From DASUPK01 sp963695805 (lineage in GTDB: Bacteria; Actinomycetota; Thermoleophilia; Solirubrobacterales; 70-9): a DNA stretch of 64,000 bases. The position numbers and the translations under genes are program-made. Below are positions 7,746 through 15,954 of this stretch, in pieces (the first letter of the stretch is position 1; each line of letters opens with the position of its first letter). The DNA lies in the NCBI GenBank assembly GCA_963695805.1, contig CAVOHV010000003.1:434001-498000 (forward strand). The letters are read 5' to 3'. The notes beneath the pieces are model-generated. The model ran no database searches. It saw nothing but the letters and a program-made list of their open reading frames with translations, and was not told where the DNA came from.

Positions 7746-8596
7746 TCCTTCCGCCTCTCCTCTGCGAGCGGCTCGCCTCCCTCTCCGGCAGCGCCCCCGG
7801 GCGGCCACTTGCCGAACCAGTTGTCCCGGGCGCCGTCAACCGTGAGCACGCAGCCGGAGAAGAAGTCGCCGGCAGGCGATGCGAGAAAAGCCGTGAGCCA
7901 GGCCATCTCATCCTCGGTGCCGAGGCGGCCGAGCGGGACCGTCTGCGCGACGTTGTCGACGATCGCCTTGGGGTACTTCGTGCGGAGCGTCTCGGTGTCG
8001 AACTGCCCGATCGCCACCGCGACCAGCCGGATGCCGAAGCGGGCCCATTCGACGGAGAGGGTCCGCATCATGTTCTCCACCGCCGCCCGCGCCGCACCCG
8101 TATGGACCATCCCGGGAAAGCCCATGTGCGGCGAGACGGTGATGCTGATCACCTTGCCGCCCTCTTGGGGTATGAACGCCTTGGTGGCCGTGGCGTGGGT
8201 CATCTGCCAGGTGCCCTGCACGTTCAGGTCGATGACGGTGCGGAACCCCTTGGGCGTGATCGCCTCTGCAGGGCTGAGGAACTGGCCGCCCGCGTTGTTG
8301 ACCAGCAGGTCGATGCGGCCGTGCCGCTCTACGACCCCGTCGATGAAACCGTCGACGGCCTCCTCGTCGCGGATGTCGAGCGCCTCGAACTCCGCCTTGC
8401 CGCCGCGCGCCGATACCTCCTCGACCATCCCCTCGAGCAGCTCCGCGCGCCGGCCACAGCCGACGACAGTGGCGCCGAGGCCGGTGAGCTCCAGGGTGGT
8501 CGCCCTGCCCAGGCCCGTGCCCGCACCCGAGACGACGCAGATCTGGCCCTCGAGCAGGTCCGGCGCGAAGATGCGCGATTTCGTGCTTTCAGTCAT
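7742..8596 (-). CDS. SDR family oxidoreductase lacking canonical YxxxK
   Basis: A 284-residue SDR. SGAGTGLG is the cofactor motif, DIRD follows beta-4 and NNAGG is present. At the catalytic position, where YxxxK is expected, the sequence reads GMVHTGAARAAVENM, with His and Arg in place of Tyr and Lys. I recall similar HTGAAR sequences from terpene-utilisation SDRs and a related arrangement in 2,4-dienoyl-CoA reductases, so it may still be an active enzyme. The ATG at 8596 is chosen because a TATGCT box lies eight bases upstream and the protein then begins just before the Rossmann fold. It is the first gene of a two-gene unit with the CAP protein. Confidence 0.9.
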   Translation of the reverse strand: MTESTKSRIFAPDLLEGQICVVSGAGTGLGRATTLELTGLGATVVGCGRRAELLEGMVEEVSARGGKAEFEALDIRDEEAVDGFIDGVVERHGRIDLLVNNAGGQFLSPAEAITPKGFRTVIDLNVQGTWQMTHATATKAFIPQEGGKVISITVSPHMGFPGMVHTGAARAAVENMMRTLSVEWARFGIRLVAVAIGQFDTETLRTKYPKAIVDNVAQTVPLGRLGTEDEMAWLTAFLASPAGDFFSGCVLTVDGARDNWFGKWPPGGAAGEGGEPLAEERRKE

Positions 8597-8604
8597 GACG
8601 GCTG

Positions 8605-8614
8605 AGCATATGCT
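8605..8614. promoter_or_regulatory. Shared palindromic -10 box for two divergent leaderless genes
   Basis: The perfect palindrome AGCATATGCT gives TATGCT on both strands. On the plus strand it is six bases before the GTG at 8621. On the minus strand it is eight bases before the ATG at 8596. The whole intergenic region is only 24 bases, with no Shine-Dalgarno on either side. Confidence 0.65.
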
Positions 8615-8620
8615 GGCTCC

Positions 8621-9529
8621 GTGAAGGTGAACGCTGAACCGACTCCTCTCCGGGAGCCACTCGCGGGCGGAACCGAGGGCGCGACCGTCGTCATCGAGCC
8701 CCTGAAGACGGGCGAGACCCTGTGGCCGCACACGTTTTTCGATCGAGCCGGCCCCGGCGTCATCAAGCGCCTCCGCGCGGTCGGTTTCGGCTCCTCGCCG
8801 GATACCTGGGAGTCACGGCCGGTTCCGGCCTTCCTCGTCCGCCACCCTAGCCTGGGCAACATCCTGGTCGACACCGGCCTGCACCCCTCGGTGGTCCGAA
8901 ATCCCCGCGACAAGTTCAGCCGCCTCACCGCCCGTCACTACAAGATCGAGGAGGGCGAGGACATCGTCTCCCAGCTGCGCGATCGTGGGCTCGCTCCCTC
9001 GGACATCGCCTTCGTCGTCCTCACCCATCTTCACGAGGACCACGCCTCCGGGATCGAGGCGTTCCCCGACGCTCGCTTCGTGTTCAGCGCCACCGAGTGG
9101 GAGGGCGCGACGACGGGCTCCTTCCCGCTGTTCCGCGGCTACAGGCGGTCCCAATTCGACTTCGCCTTCGAGTACCACACCGTCGACTTCGACGCCGATT
9201 TCATCGAGTCGTATGGGCCCTTCGGTCGCAGCTTCGACCTCTTCGGGGATGGTTCGGTGCGTCTTGCGTACACGCCCGGTCACAGCGCGGGCCACACCTC
9301 GGTGATCCTGCGCCTGCCGCGTCGCGACTTCGTGATCGTGGGCGACGCCGCCTACGACTGGCTGCAGTTCGAGGGCAAGGCGGAGCCGACCCTGATCGAC
9401 GACGAGCACAACTGGCGCCGATCGCTGCACGAGCTACAGGCCTACCGGCGCACCTACCCCTATGCCCTCATGGTCCCGGGTCACGACCCGGAGTTCTGGG
9501 AGAAGCTCGAGCCGCGCTACGAGGAGTAG
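8621..9529 (+). CDS. MBL-fold hydrolase, N-acyl-homoserine-lactonase-like
   Basis: A 302-residue metallo-beta-lactamase-fold protein. HLHEDH (136-141) is the zinc-binding HxHxDH motif, TPGHSAGH provides the third histidine, GDAAYD the bridging aspartate and VPGHD the last histidine, so a dinuclear centre is complete. The DTGLHP segment and overall layout resemble AiiA-type lactonases and related quorum-quenching hydrolases. Lactone, thioester and ester hydrolysis are all possible. The GTG start is chosen from the TATGCT box six bases upstream. Its stop TAG abuts the plsC stop on the other strand. Confidence 0.9.
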   Translation: MKVNAEPTPLREPLAGGTEGATVVIEPLKTGETLWPHTFFDRAGPGVIKRLRAVGFGSSPDTWESRPVPAFLVRHPSLGNILVDTGLHPSVVRNPRDKFSRLTARHYKIEEGEDIVSQLRDRGLAPSDIAFVVLTHLHEDHASGIEAFPDARFVFSATEWEGATTGSFPLFRGYRRSQFDFAFEYHTVDFDADFIESYGPFGRSFDLFGDGSVRLAYTPGHSAGHTSVILRLPRRDFVIVGDAAYDWLQFEGKAEPTLIDDEHNWRRSLHELQAYRRTYPYALMVPGHDPEFWEKLEPRYEE

Positions 9530-10318
9530 CTAGGCGCGACCCGTTTCATGACGGGGTGAGGTGGCCGGCAGACCCTCGCGCAGCCGCCGGAGGACATCGC
9601 GGCGGCCGTTCTCCTCGAGATCGACGTACATCGCGCGGACACGGTCGAAGATCTGGTTCGCGACCAGCTGCTCCTCCTCACGGCTCGGGTCCGCCTTGGC
9701 CGGGAACGTCATCGGCTCGCCGTACTGGATCGTCACCTTCGGGAACCGGAACCGGCGCCAGCCCCGGACGCCTGCCGAGCCGTGAATCGCGACCGGCACC
9801 ACCGGCACGCCGGACTCGAGGGCGATCTTGCCGATGCCGCGCTTCGGCTGGCCCAGGTCGCCGGTGCGCGATCGCCCGCCCTCGGCGTACATCAGCATCG
9901 TGCCCCCACGGTCGAGGATCGCGTTGGCGGTGACGAACGCCTCGTCGTCGTGATGCCCACGCCGCACGGGAAAGACGCCGCCGTGCTTGAAGATGTACTT
10001 GATCGCCGGATTCGTGAAGAGCTGTGACTTGGCCATGAATTGGACCTTCCGGTGCAGGTAGACCGCGGCGAAGAAGTGGTCCCACTGGCTGAAGTGGTTC
10101 GGGGCGAGAATCACCGGCCCGGTCCGCGGGACGTTCTCGACGCCGATCGCGCGGGCACGGTAGATCAGGATGGTCGGGAGGGTGAGGATCACCCGAACGA
10201 AGTCGTATATCCAGCCGACACCGCGTCTCGCGCTGCGATGGAACTTCGTGAACATCTCGGCGGGGCGCGGGTCTTTGTAGACCTGCGGCTTCATGTCCTT
10301 TGGGCTGACCTCGGCCAC
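9530..10318 (-). CDS. plsC: 1-acyl-sn-glycerol-3-phosphate acyltransferase
   Basis: A 262-residue PlsC-family acyltransferase that transfers an acyl chain to the sn-2 position of lysophosphatidic acid at the membrane. NHFSQWDHFF is the catalytic NHxxxxD motif and YAEGGRSRTG is the substrate-binding EGxR motif. VPVVPVAIHGS is the conserved fourth block. A hydrophobic stretch near residue 45 may associate with the membrane. The gene lies 32 bases after glpK on the same strand, forming a glycerolipid operon with it. Its last codons run through a partial copy of the family 1 repeat. The substrate could also be a related glycerol ester. Confidence 0.92.
   Translation of the reverse strand: MAEVSPKDMKPQVYKDPRPAEMFTKFHRSARRGVGWIYDFVRVILTLPTILIYRARAIGVENVPRTGPVILAPNHFSQWDHFFAAVYLHRKVQFMAKSQLFTNPAIKYIFKHGGVFPVRRGHHDDEAFVTANAILDRGGTMLMYAEGGRSRTGDLGQPKRGIGKIALESGVPVVPVAIHGSAGVRGWRRFRFPKVTIQYGEPMTFPAKADPSREEEQLVANQIFDRVRAMYVDLEENGRRDVLRRLREGLPATSPRHETGRA
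9533..9548. repeat. Family 1 repeat, right half only (copy 2)
   Basis: GGCGCGACCCGTTTCA matches the right arm and tail of the stop-codon repeat family. Here it lies inside the 3' end of plsC and encodes its last residues ETGRA in reverse. Confidence 0.6.
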
Positions 10319-10350
10319 GTTCTGTTCACAAACCCTGCGGGGGGCGCTGG

Positions 10351-11802
10351 TTACGCCCGGCTCCAGCCTCGGGAACGGGCCAGGGCCTCGTGCCAGCGGC
10401 CGAGGAGCTCCTCCCGTTCAGCCTCGTCCATCTGCGGCTCGTAGCGGGCCGCCTCGCGCCACATCTCGCGGACCTGCGCCGCGGTCCATTCCCCGGTTGC
10501 GATCCCGGCGAGATAAGCGGCTCCGAGCGCAGTGGTCTCGGCGACCTCAGGGACGATCACCGGGGCCCCCAGAACGTCCGCCTGGAACTGCATCAGCCAG
10601 GCGTTGACGACGGCCCCGCCGTCCGCCTTCAGCGACGGCACGCTCTTGCCCGATGCGGCCTCCTGCGCACGCACCGCGTCGACCGTCTGGTAGGCGATCG
10701 CCTCGAGGGCGGCCCGTGCCAGATGCGCCCTTCCCGTCCCCCGGGTGAGCCCGACGATCGTCCCCCGCGCGTACGGGTCCCAATGCGGTGAGCCGAGCCC
10801 GGTGAGGGCCGGCACGAAGTAGACGTCGTCGTTCGAGTCGAGCGACGCCGCCAGCGGCTCGGTCTCGGCGGCCTCGGAGATGATCCCGAGCCCATCGCGA
10901 AGCCACTGAACGGCCGCCCCCGTGACGAAGACCGCGGCCTCCAGCGCGTAGTCCACCCGATCGCCGAGCCCCCAGGCGACCGTGGTCAGTAGTCCCTCCC
11001 CCGGCTCCGGCGCCTCGGTGCCGGTATTGAGCAGGACGAAGCTCCCCGTGCCGTAGGTGTTCTTGGTCTCGCCGGGCTGCTGACAGGCCTGGCCGAAGAG
11101 CGCGGCCTGCTGGTCCCCGGCGATTCCCGCCACCGGCACATCTCCCCCGAACACCGAGGTCGTGCCATAGAGCTGCGAGGACGGCACCGGCTCGGGCAGC
11201 GACCGTTGATCGACGCCGAGCAGCCCGCAGAGCTCCTCATCCCAGGCGAGCTTGCGGATGTCGAAGAGCATCGTCCGCGAGGCGTTCGAGTAGTCGATCA
11301 GGTGCCGGCCTGTCAGTTTGAACACCAGCCAGGAATCGATCGTGCCGAACACCGTCCCCTCCGGCAGATCCGCGTTCTGGATCAGCCACTCGATCTTCGT
11401 CCCGGAGAAGTAGGGGTCGATCACCAGGCCGGTGCGCTCGCGGACCAGGGCCTCATGACCGGCCTCGCGCAGCTCGTCGCAGCGCGCCGCGGTGCGGCGG
11501 TCCTGCCAGACGAGTGCGCGGTGCACCGGCTCGCCGCTGCTCGGGTTCCAGGCGACGACCGTCTCGCGCTGGTTGGTGATCCCGATTCCCTTCAGGTCAG
11601 ATCCCTGGACGGCGGCGTCGGCAAGCGCGCCGACGGCGACCTGGCGGGTCACCTCCCAGATCTCGGCGGCGTCGTGCTCAACCCATCCGGGACGCGGAAA
11701 GTGCTGCTCGAACTCGCTGTAGGAGCGGCCCCGCGTGCGCCCCTCCTCGTCGAAGGCGATGCACGTGGTCCCAGTGGTCCCCTGGTCGATCGCCAGGATC
11801 AT
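10351..11802 (-). CDS. glpK: Glycerol kinase
   Basis: A 483-residue FGGY-family kinase that phosphorylates glycerol to sn-glycerol 3-phosphate. The N-terminal phosphate-binding loop reads LAIDQGTTGTTCIAFD. WVEHDAAEIW, the NQRET signature, and NTYGTGSFVLLNTG follow in the order usual for GlpK. It feeds the plsC product downstream, so the operon converts glycerol to glycerolipid precursors. Although only 12 bases separate it from the glycosyltransferase gene, a TAGCGT box overlapping that gene's stop codon lies nine bases before the ATG, so it may also have its own leaderless transcript. Confidence 0.97.
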   Translation of the reverse strand: MILAIDQGTTGTTCIAFDEEGRTRGRSYSEFEQHFPRPGWVEHDAAEIWEVTRQVAVGALADAAVQGSDLKGIGITNQRETVVAWNPSSGEPVHRALVWQDRRTAARCDELREAGHEALVRERTGLVIDPYFSGTKIEWLIQNADLPEGTVFGTIDSWLVFKLTGRHLIDYSNASRTMLFDIRKLAWDEELCGLLGVDQRSLPEPVPSSQLYGTTSVFGGDVPVAGIAGDQQAALFGQACQQPGETKNTYGTGSFVLLNTGTEAPEPGEGLLTTVAWGLGDRVDYALEAAVFVTGAAVQWLRDGLGIISEAAETEPLAASLDSNDDVYFVPALTGLGSPHWDPYARGTIVGLTRGTGRAHLARAALEAIAYQTVDAVRAQEAASGKSVPSLKADGGAVVNAWLMQFQADVLGAPVIVPEVAETTALGAAYLAGIATGEWTAAQVREMWREAARYEPQMDEAEREELLGRWHEALARSRGWSRA

Positions 11803-11811
11803 CGGCCGGAG

Positions 11812-11817
11812 ACGCTA
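11812..11817 (-). promoter_or_regulatory. Internal -10 box TAGCGT before glpK
   Basis: TAGCGT on the minus strand includes the TAG stop codon of the glycosyltransferase and lies nine bases before the glpK ATG. Confidence 0.5.
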
Positions 11818-12504
11818 TCTGGACCGGGCCCGGGCGGCGCGCCGGATGTCCCGCAGCTGATTGGCGCGGTGCAGGAACCCGGCCGGCGTGCGGCCCGTGA
11901 CCCGGTGTTCGAGCGGGACCTCGATCTCCCCGACCCGGTAGCCGGCTCGGACCGCGTCTATGGTCATCCCGGTTTCCATCCCCCAGCCGTCCGCGAAAGG
12001 CAGAAGTCTCTGCAGTGTCGACAGGCGCATCGCACGCTGCCCGGACAGCGGTGCCGCCACGCGGGCTCCGCAGACCCGCTCGACCACCCGCCGCGCATAA
12101 CCGAGAACGAGGCCGAAGCCGCCGCCCCGCCGATCGGCGAAGGCTGCCAGCGCCAGGTCGCAGTCGCCGGCCTCGACCGCCTCGACGAGCGCAACGAGCC
12201 GCCCGGCGCTCTCGCCGAGGTCGGCGTCGCAGAGCAGAACGGTGGCCCCGCCGTCGAACTCTCCGAGTGCCGCGTGCGCCGCGGCTGTCACGTTGGCTCC
12301 CTTGCCGTGCGGACGCCGGCGGCCCACCACCCAGGCGCCTCGGCGCATCGCGGTCTGCGGCGTGTCGTCGCTCGAAGCATCGTCGGCGACCAGCAGGCGA
12401 GCTCCGGGCAGCGCCTCAGCCAGCGCGTCGAGCGTCGCCCGGACCCGCTCCCCCTCGTTACGAGCGGCCACGATGACCACTCTCCCCGCCGTGCTTTCCC
12501 GCAT
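11815..12504 (-). CDS. Family 2 glycosyltransferase
   Basis: A 229-residue soluble GT2 protein with a GT-A fold. VIVAARNEGERVRATLDAL is the nucleotide-binding start, VADDASSDDT the second conserved block, and LLCDADLGE the DxD metal site. GYRVGEIEVPLEHRVTGR near the end is typical of polyprenyl-phosphate or glucosyl-3-phosphoglycerate-type transferases. The start was set at the ATG at 12504 because the longer frame reads through the divergent biotin-carrier gene. It is the first gene of the unit with glpK and plsC, which suggests a glycolipid or glycerol-linked product. Acceptor and donor are unknown. Confidence 0.87.
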   Translation of the reverse strand: MRESTAGRVVIVAARNEGERVRATLDALAEALPGARLLVADDASSDDTPQTAMRRGAWVVGRRRPHGKGANVTAAAHAALGEFDGGATVLLCDADLGESAGRLVALVEAVEAGDCDLALAAFADRRGGGFGLVLGYARRVVERVCGARVAAPLSGQRAMRLSTLQRLLPFADGWGMETGMTIDAVRAGYRVGEIEVPLEHRVTGRTPAGFLHRANQLRDIRRAARARSR

Positions 12505-12514
12505 CACCGCCGGA

Positions 12515-12520
12515 TATTGT
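12515..12520 (+). promoter_or_regulatory. Candidate -10 box TATTGT
   Basis: TATTGT lies 11 bases before the GTG at 12532 in the short divergent spacer between the glycosyltransferase and the biotin-carrier gene. Confidence 0.45.
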
Positions 12521-12531
12521 CCCCGCGGCGC

Positions 12532-12744
12532 GTGGCGGACGTAGAGGCCCACATCACGGGGACCGTCTGGAAGATCGAGGTCGCCGTCGGCGATCAGGTC
12601 GACGAGGGCGAGACCGTCGCGATCCTCGAGTCGATGAAGATGGAGATGCCGGTCGAGGCGGAGGACTCGGGCAAGGTCGCCGAGATCCGCGTCGAAGAGG
12701 GCCAGTCGGTCTCCGAGGGCGACGTCCTGGTCGTCCTCGAATAG
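12532..12744 (+). CDS. Single-domain biotinyl carrier protein
   Basis: A 70-residue protein made up of one biotinyl/lipoyl domain. ESMKMEMPV (33-41) is the biotinylation hairpin, with Lys36 as the attachment site, and glycines at the usual turn positions (AVGDQV, EEGQSVSEGD) complete the barrel. Such stand-alone carriers serve acyl-CoA carboxylases or decarboxylases whose other subunits are elsewhere. It is 10 bases ahead of a crotonase gene in the same direction. The cluster bioB-bioF-bioD-bioA a few kilobases away could supply its cofactor. The GTG start is favoured over upstream frames, which overlap the glycosyltransferase. Confidence 0.88.
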   Translation: MADVEAHITGTVWKIEVAVGDQVDEGETVAILESMKMEMPVEAEDSGKVAEIRVEEGQSVSEGDVLVVLE

Positions 12745-12754
12745 CCTCCGCCAA

Positions 12755-13561
12755 ATGTCGGAAGAGCTAGCGGGAGGGAAGCTGCTTCTCGACCATCCAG
12801 CTGAGTCGGTCGCCCGGCTGACCCTGAACCGGGCGGATTCTCGGAACGCGCTCGACCACGAGACGCTGAACGGCATCGCCGAGGTCATGCCCGCCCTCGA
12901 CCGGGGCATCGAGGTGCGTTGCGTGATCCTCACCGGCGCCGGAGGCATCTTCTCCGGGGGCTACGACATCGGCGGATTCTCCGAGCACGAGTTCGAGGCC
13001 GAGGCCGAGGCCCTCGTCGCCCATCCCTTCGCGCGCGGACTCGACGCGGTGGCGGCGCATCCGTGGCCGGTCCTCTGCGCAATCAACGGCCACGCTCTCG
13101 GCGGCGCTCTCGAGCTCACACTGTGCTGCGACCTTCGTATCTGCGCGCGCGCCGCCAAGCTCGGCATGCCCCCCGCGAAGCTCGGCCTGATCTATGGCCA
13201 CACCGGCCTGCAGAGGTTCATCGACGCAATCGGAGTGCCGCGAACCAAGGAGCTCTTCCTGACCGGCAACAACGTGACGGCGGAGCGGGCTGAGGAGCTC
13301 GGCCTGGTCAATCAGGTCACCGACGACGGCGACCTCGAGGCCGCCGCGGTGGAGCTCGCGGCTGAGATCGCGGCCAACGCGCCGCTCTCGATGCGCGGCA
13401 ACAAGCACGCAATCGACACGCTCAACTCCTACTCCCGCCTCACACCGGAGCAGGAGCGCGAGCTGATTGAGCTGCGCGAGTCCTGCTTCCGCTCGGAGGA
13501 CTTCCGCGAGGGCGTGGCGGCCTTCGCGGAGAAGCGCAAACCGGTCTGGAGGGGGCGCTGA
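12755..13561 (+). CDS. Crotonase-family protein with one catalytic Glu replaced
   Basis: A 268-residue enoyl-CoA hydratase/isomerase-fold protein. The oxyanion-hole segments are GGIFSGGYDIGGFSE (64-78) and NGHALGGALELTLCCDLRI (111-129). In classical hydratases two glutamates are needed. Here the first position is alanine (MPPAKLG, residue 141) and the usual GAGGTQR becomes GHTGLQR, while the second glutamate is kept (TKELF, Glu166). Decarboxylases of the methylmalonyl-CoA type also depart at the first position. Its coupling to a biotin carrier makes a decarboxylase or carboxylation-linked role worth considering, but this is inference. Confidence 0.88.
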   Translation: MSEELAGGKLLLDHPAESVARLTLNRADSRNALDHETLNGIAEVMPALDRGIEVRCVILTGAGGIFSGGYDIGGFSEHEFEAEAEALVAHPFARGLDAVAAHPWPVLCAINGHALGGALELTLCCDLRICARAAKLGMPPAKLGLIYGHTGLQRFIDAIGVPRTKELFLTGNNVTAERAEELGLVNQVTDDGDLEAAAVELAAEIAANAPLSMRGNKHAIDTLNSYSRLTPEQERELIELRESCFRSEDFREGVAAFAEKRKPVWRGR

Positions 13562-13720
13562 TGAGTGATTCCACGGCGCTGTGTGACTGAGCTCGCGCGT
13601 GGCCGAGCAGATCAAGGACGCAGGGCGAAGCCCTTGGTGGTGCCAAGGGCGAGCCCGAGGACGAAGAGCTGCGACGCGCCTCGCGCGAGCTCAGGCGCGC
13701 GTGGTCGTCGAATCGCTCAT
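13562..13720. other. Convergent spacer with hairpin
   Basis: A 159-base gap between two convergent genes. CCCTTGG-TGGTG-CCAAGGG (13631-13649) forms a perfect 7-base-pair hairpin that is probably a transcription terminator or a REP-like element. It is not followed by a T run. I see no coding potential in the remainder. Confidence 0.5.
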
Positions 13721-15898
13721 CTAACCCGCCTCGGCGGGCTCGGGCACCTGATGCTCGCCGGTCTCCTCGCGGAGCCGGCCTCCGGCCCTGGCGGTGGAAG
13801 GCCACCAGATCTTGTCCCCGATCACCTCGACGGCGGCCGGCACCATGATCGTCCGCACGATGAACGTGTCGAGCAGGATCCCGAGGGCCACCATCAGCCC
13901 GAGGTCGAAGGTGAAGCTCACCGGGAGCGTCATCAGCACGGAGAATGTGCCGGCGAGGATGATCCCGGCGCTCGTGATCACCCCGCCCGTGGCGGCGAGC
14001 GCCCGGAGCATGCCCTCACGTGTGCCGTGCGTGCGGGCCTCTTCTCGGACGCGGGCCATCAGGAAGATCGTGTAGTCGATCCCCAGCGCGACCAGGAAGA
14101 TGAACGCGAACAGAGGAATCGAGGAATCGAAGCCGGCATCGCCGACGACGAAGCGGATGATCAGGATCGAGATCCCGAGCGAGCAGGCGAACGACAGGAC
14201 CACGCTGAGCAGGAGCACGAGCGGCGCGACCAGCGCCTGCAGCAGGATCGCCAGGATCACCGCCATCACCACGAGGGCCAGGGGGACGATGATCTCGATG
14301 TCCCGCTGGTTCGCCTGGTCGACGTCGTAGTTGATGGCGCTTGTCCCTCCAACCAGGGCCGTGACGCCACCGGGCAGGTCCGCCACGGCGTCTCGCATGC
14401 GAGGCACGACGTTGAGGCCCGACTTGTCGAGCGGGTCCGAGCTGAGGACGGCGTCCACCTCCCCGATCTGACCGTTGGTCGATCGCACCCCCGTGTCGGT
14501 GGCCGTGGCGACGCCGTTGACCCCCCGCAACCGGTTCTCGACCTCCGAGATGTCAGCGGGCGTGACGGGTCCGCTCTCGCTTTCCACCAGGACGGTTGTC
14601 GGCGCGAGGGTGCCCGCCGGGAAGGAGGCCTCCAGGACGTCGAAGCCCTCGACGGCCTCCACCGAGTGCTTGAAGAAGCTGGTCGTCGAGTAGTCGACCT
14701 TGTAGGCAAGCAGGCCGAACGCTCCCGCGATGAAGAGGGCGACGGTAGTGATCAGCGCAGCCACCGGCCGCTTGAGCACCCAATCGCCGAACCGGCGCCA
14801 CGGTCCCTGGCCGCCCACCGAGGGATGCTTGGGGTCGTAGGCCACGATTGCGCGACGGGGCCAGAACCCCCTGCGGCCGAAGATCGTGAGCAGCGTCGGG
14901 AGCAGGGTCAGGCCGGCAACCATCGCCGTGAAGACCGAGATCGCCGCAACGGGGCCGAGTGAGCTCGTGTTCTTGTTGTCGGCGAGGGCCAGGGTGAGCA
15001 TCGCGAGCGTCACCGTCAGGCCGCTGGCGAAGATCGCGGGCCCGGCGCGCCGCAACGCGCGCTGCATGGCCTCGTGCTTGTCCTCGATCCGCCGGAGTTC
15101 CTCGCGGTAACGGGAGACCAGTAAGAGGCAGTAGTCGGTCCCCACCCCGAACATGAGCACGATCAGGATGCTCGTGCTGTTGGAGGAGACCGTCGCGCCC
15201 GACTTGGCCAGCGCGTAAACGAGCGCCTGGGTGATCGTATAGGCGAAGAAGACGACGATCAGGGGGCTGAGGGCCACCAGGACCGACCGGTAGATCGCTC
15301 CGAGGAGCACGAGGACCAGCAGGACGGTCGCCAGCAGCAGCTTGGTGTCGATGCTGTTGAAGACTTCGTGGGCGTCGGTAGCGAATCCGACACCACCGGT
15401 GACGAAGACCTGCATGCCACGTGTGTCGCTGTGGGTGATGTCCCGGATCGCCTTCCCCCAGTCCGCCTCCTTCTCGAAGTCGGTGGGCGTCGTGTAGATC
15501 GCCGTGGCGACGTCACCGTTCTTGGAGACGAGGCCCGGGGCGGCTCCGGGGGTAAACGGAATCTGCTGCGGGCCGATGACGTTGATCTTCGCGCTGCCGG
15601 CCTCGTTGATCGCCTGCTGGTCGGCCAGGATCTTCTGCTTGTCGGCCGCCGTCAGCCCTCCGGCGCGTTGGTAGACCACGATCGCCGTGTCGGTCTCGCC
15701 CTGCTGGAAGTCGCGGTCCTGCGTCCGGACCACCTCAGTGGACTCGGCGCTCGCAGGCAGGAAGGATTCGGTGTCGTCGGTGGTGACGTCCGACAGCTTC
15801 GATCCGACCGGGAACAGGGCAAAAGCGGCGATCAGCCAGATCGCCAGCACGAGCCACTTGCCACGCCGACCGGCGACTACAGATGCAAGTCTGCGCAC
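13721..15898 (-). CDS. MMPL-family RND-type transporter
   Basis: A protein of about 725 residues with the duplicated 6-TM architecture of MMPL lipid or drug exporters. An N-terminal TM (LVLAIWLIAAFALFPVG) is followed by a large extracellular loop carrying DDTESFLPASAESTEVV, five TMs with the proton-relay segment FGVGTDYCLLLVSRYREEL, a second loop, and FLVALGIDYTIFLMARVREEA in the second half. Both GxDY motifs that are essential for MmpL3-type transport are present. I set the start at the GTG at 15898 because TACTGT lies seven bases upstream; a GTG at 15907 would add three residues. It probably exports a lipid or hydrophobic compound. Confidence 0.95.
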   Translation of the reverse strand: MRRLASVVAGRRGKWLVLAIWLIAAFALFPVGSKLSDVTTDDTESFLPASAESTEVVRTQDRDFQQGETDTAIVVYQRAGGLTAADKQKILADQQAINEAGSAKINVIGPQQIPFTPGAAPGLVSKNGDVATAIYTTPTDFEKEADWGKAIRDITHSDTRGMQVFVTGGVGFATDAHEVFNSIDTKLLLATVLLVLVLLGAIYRSVLVALSPLIVVFFAYTITQALVYALAKSGATVSSNSTSILIVLMFGVGTDYCLLLVSRYREELRRIEDKHEAMQRALRRAGPAIFASGLTVTLAMLTLALADNKNTSSLGPVAAISVFTAMVAGLTLLPTLLTIFGRRGFWPRRAIVAYDPKHPSVGGQGPWRRFGDWVLKRPVAALITTVALFIAGAFGLLAYKVDYSTTSFFKHSVEAVEGFDVLEASFPAGTLAPTTVLVESESGPVTPADISEVENRLRGVNGVATATDTGVRSTNGQIGEVDAVLSSDPLDKSGLNVVPRMRDAVADLPGGVTALVGGTSAINYDVDQANQRDIEIIVPLALVVMAVILAILLQALVAPLVLLLSVVLSFACSLGISILIIRFVVGDAGFDSSIPLFAFIFLVALGIDYTIFLMARVREEARTHGTREGMLRALAATGGVITSAGIILAGTFSVLMTLPVSFTFDLGLMVALGILLDTFIVRTIMVPAAVEVIGDKIWWPSTARAGGRLREETGEHQVPEPAEAG

Positions 15899-15905
15899 CC
15901 GGAAC

Positions 15906-15911
15906 ACAGTA
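15906..15911 (-). promoter_or_regulatory. Leaderless -10 box TACTGT of the MMPL gene
   Basis: TACTGT on the minus strand is seven bases before the GTG at 15898 and overlaps the alternative GTG at 15907. Confidence 0.5.
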
Positions 15912-15954
15912 GCGAGCCTCGTTTTGCGATCATGACTCTATGTAGAGAGCGATC

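Noticed and set aside
13565..14962. A 465-codon plus-strand frame over the MMPL gene
   Set aside because: Composition (His/Glu/Arg-rich, no motifs) is typical of a GC-skew shadow; the MMPL frame on the other strand has both GxDY motifs.
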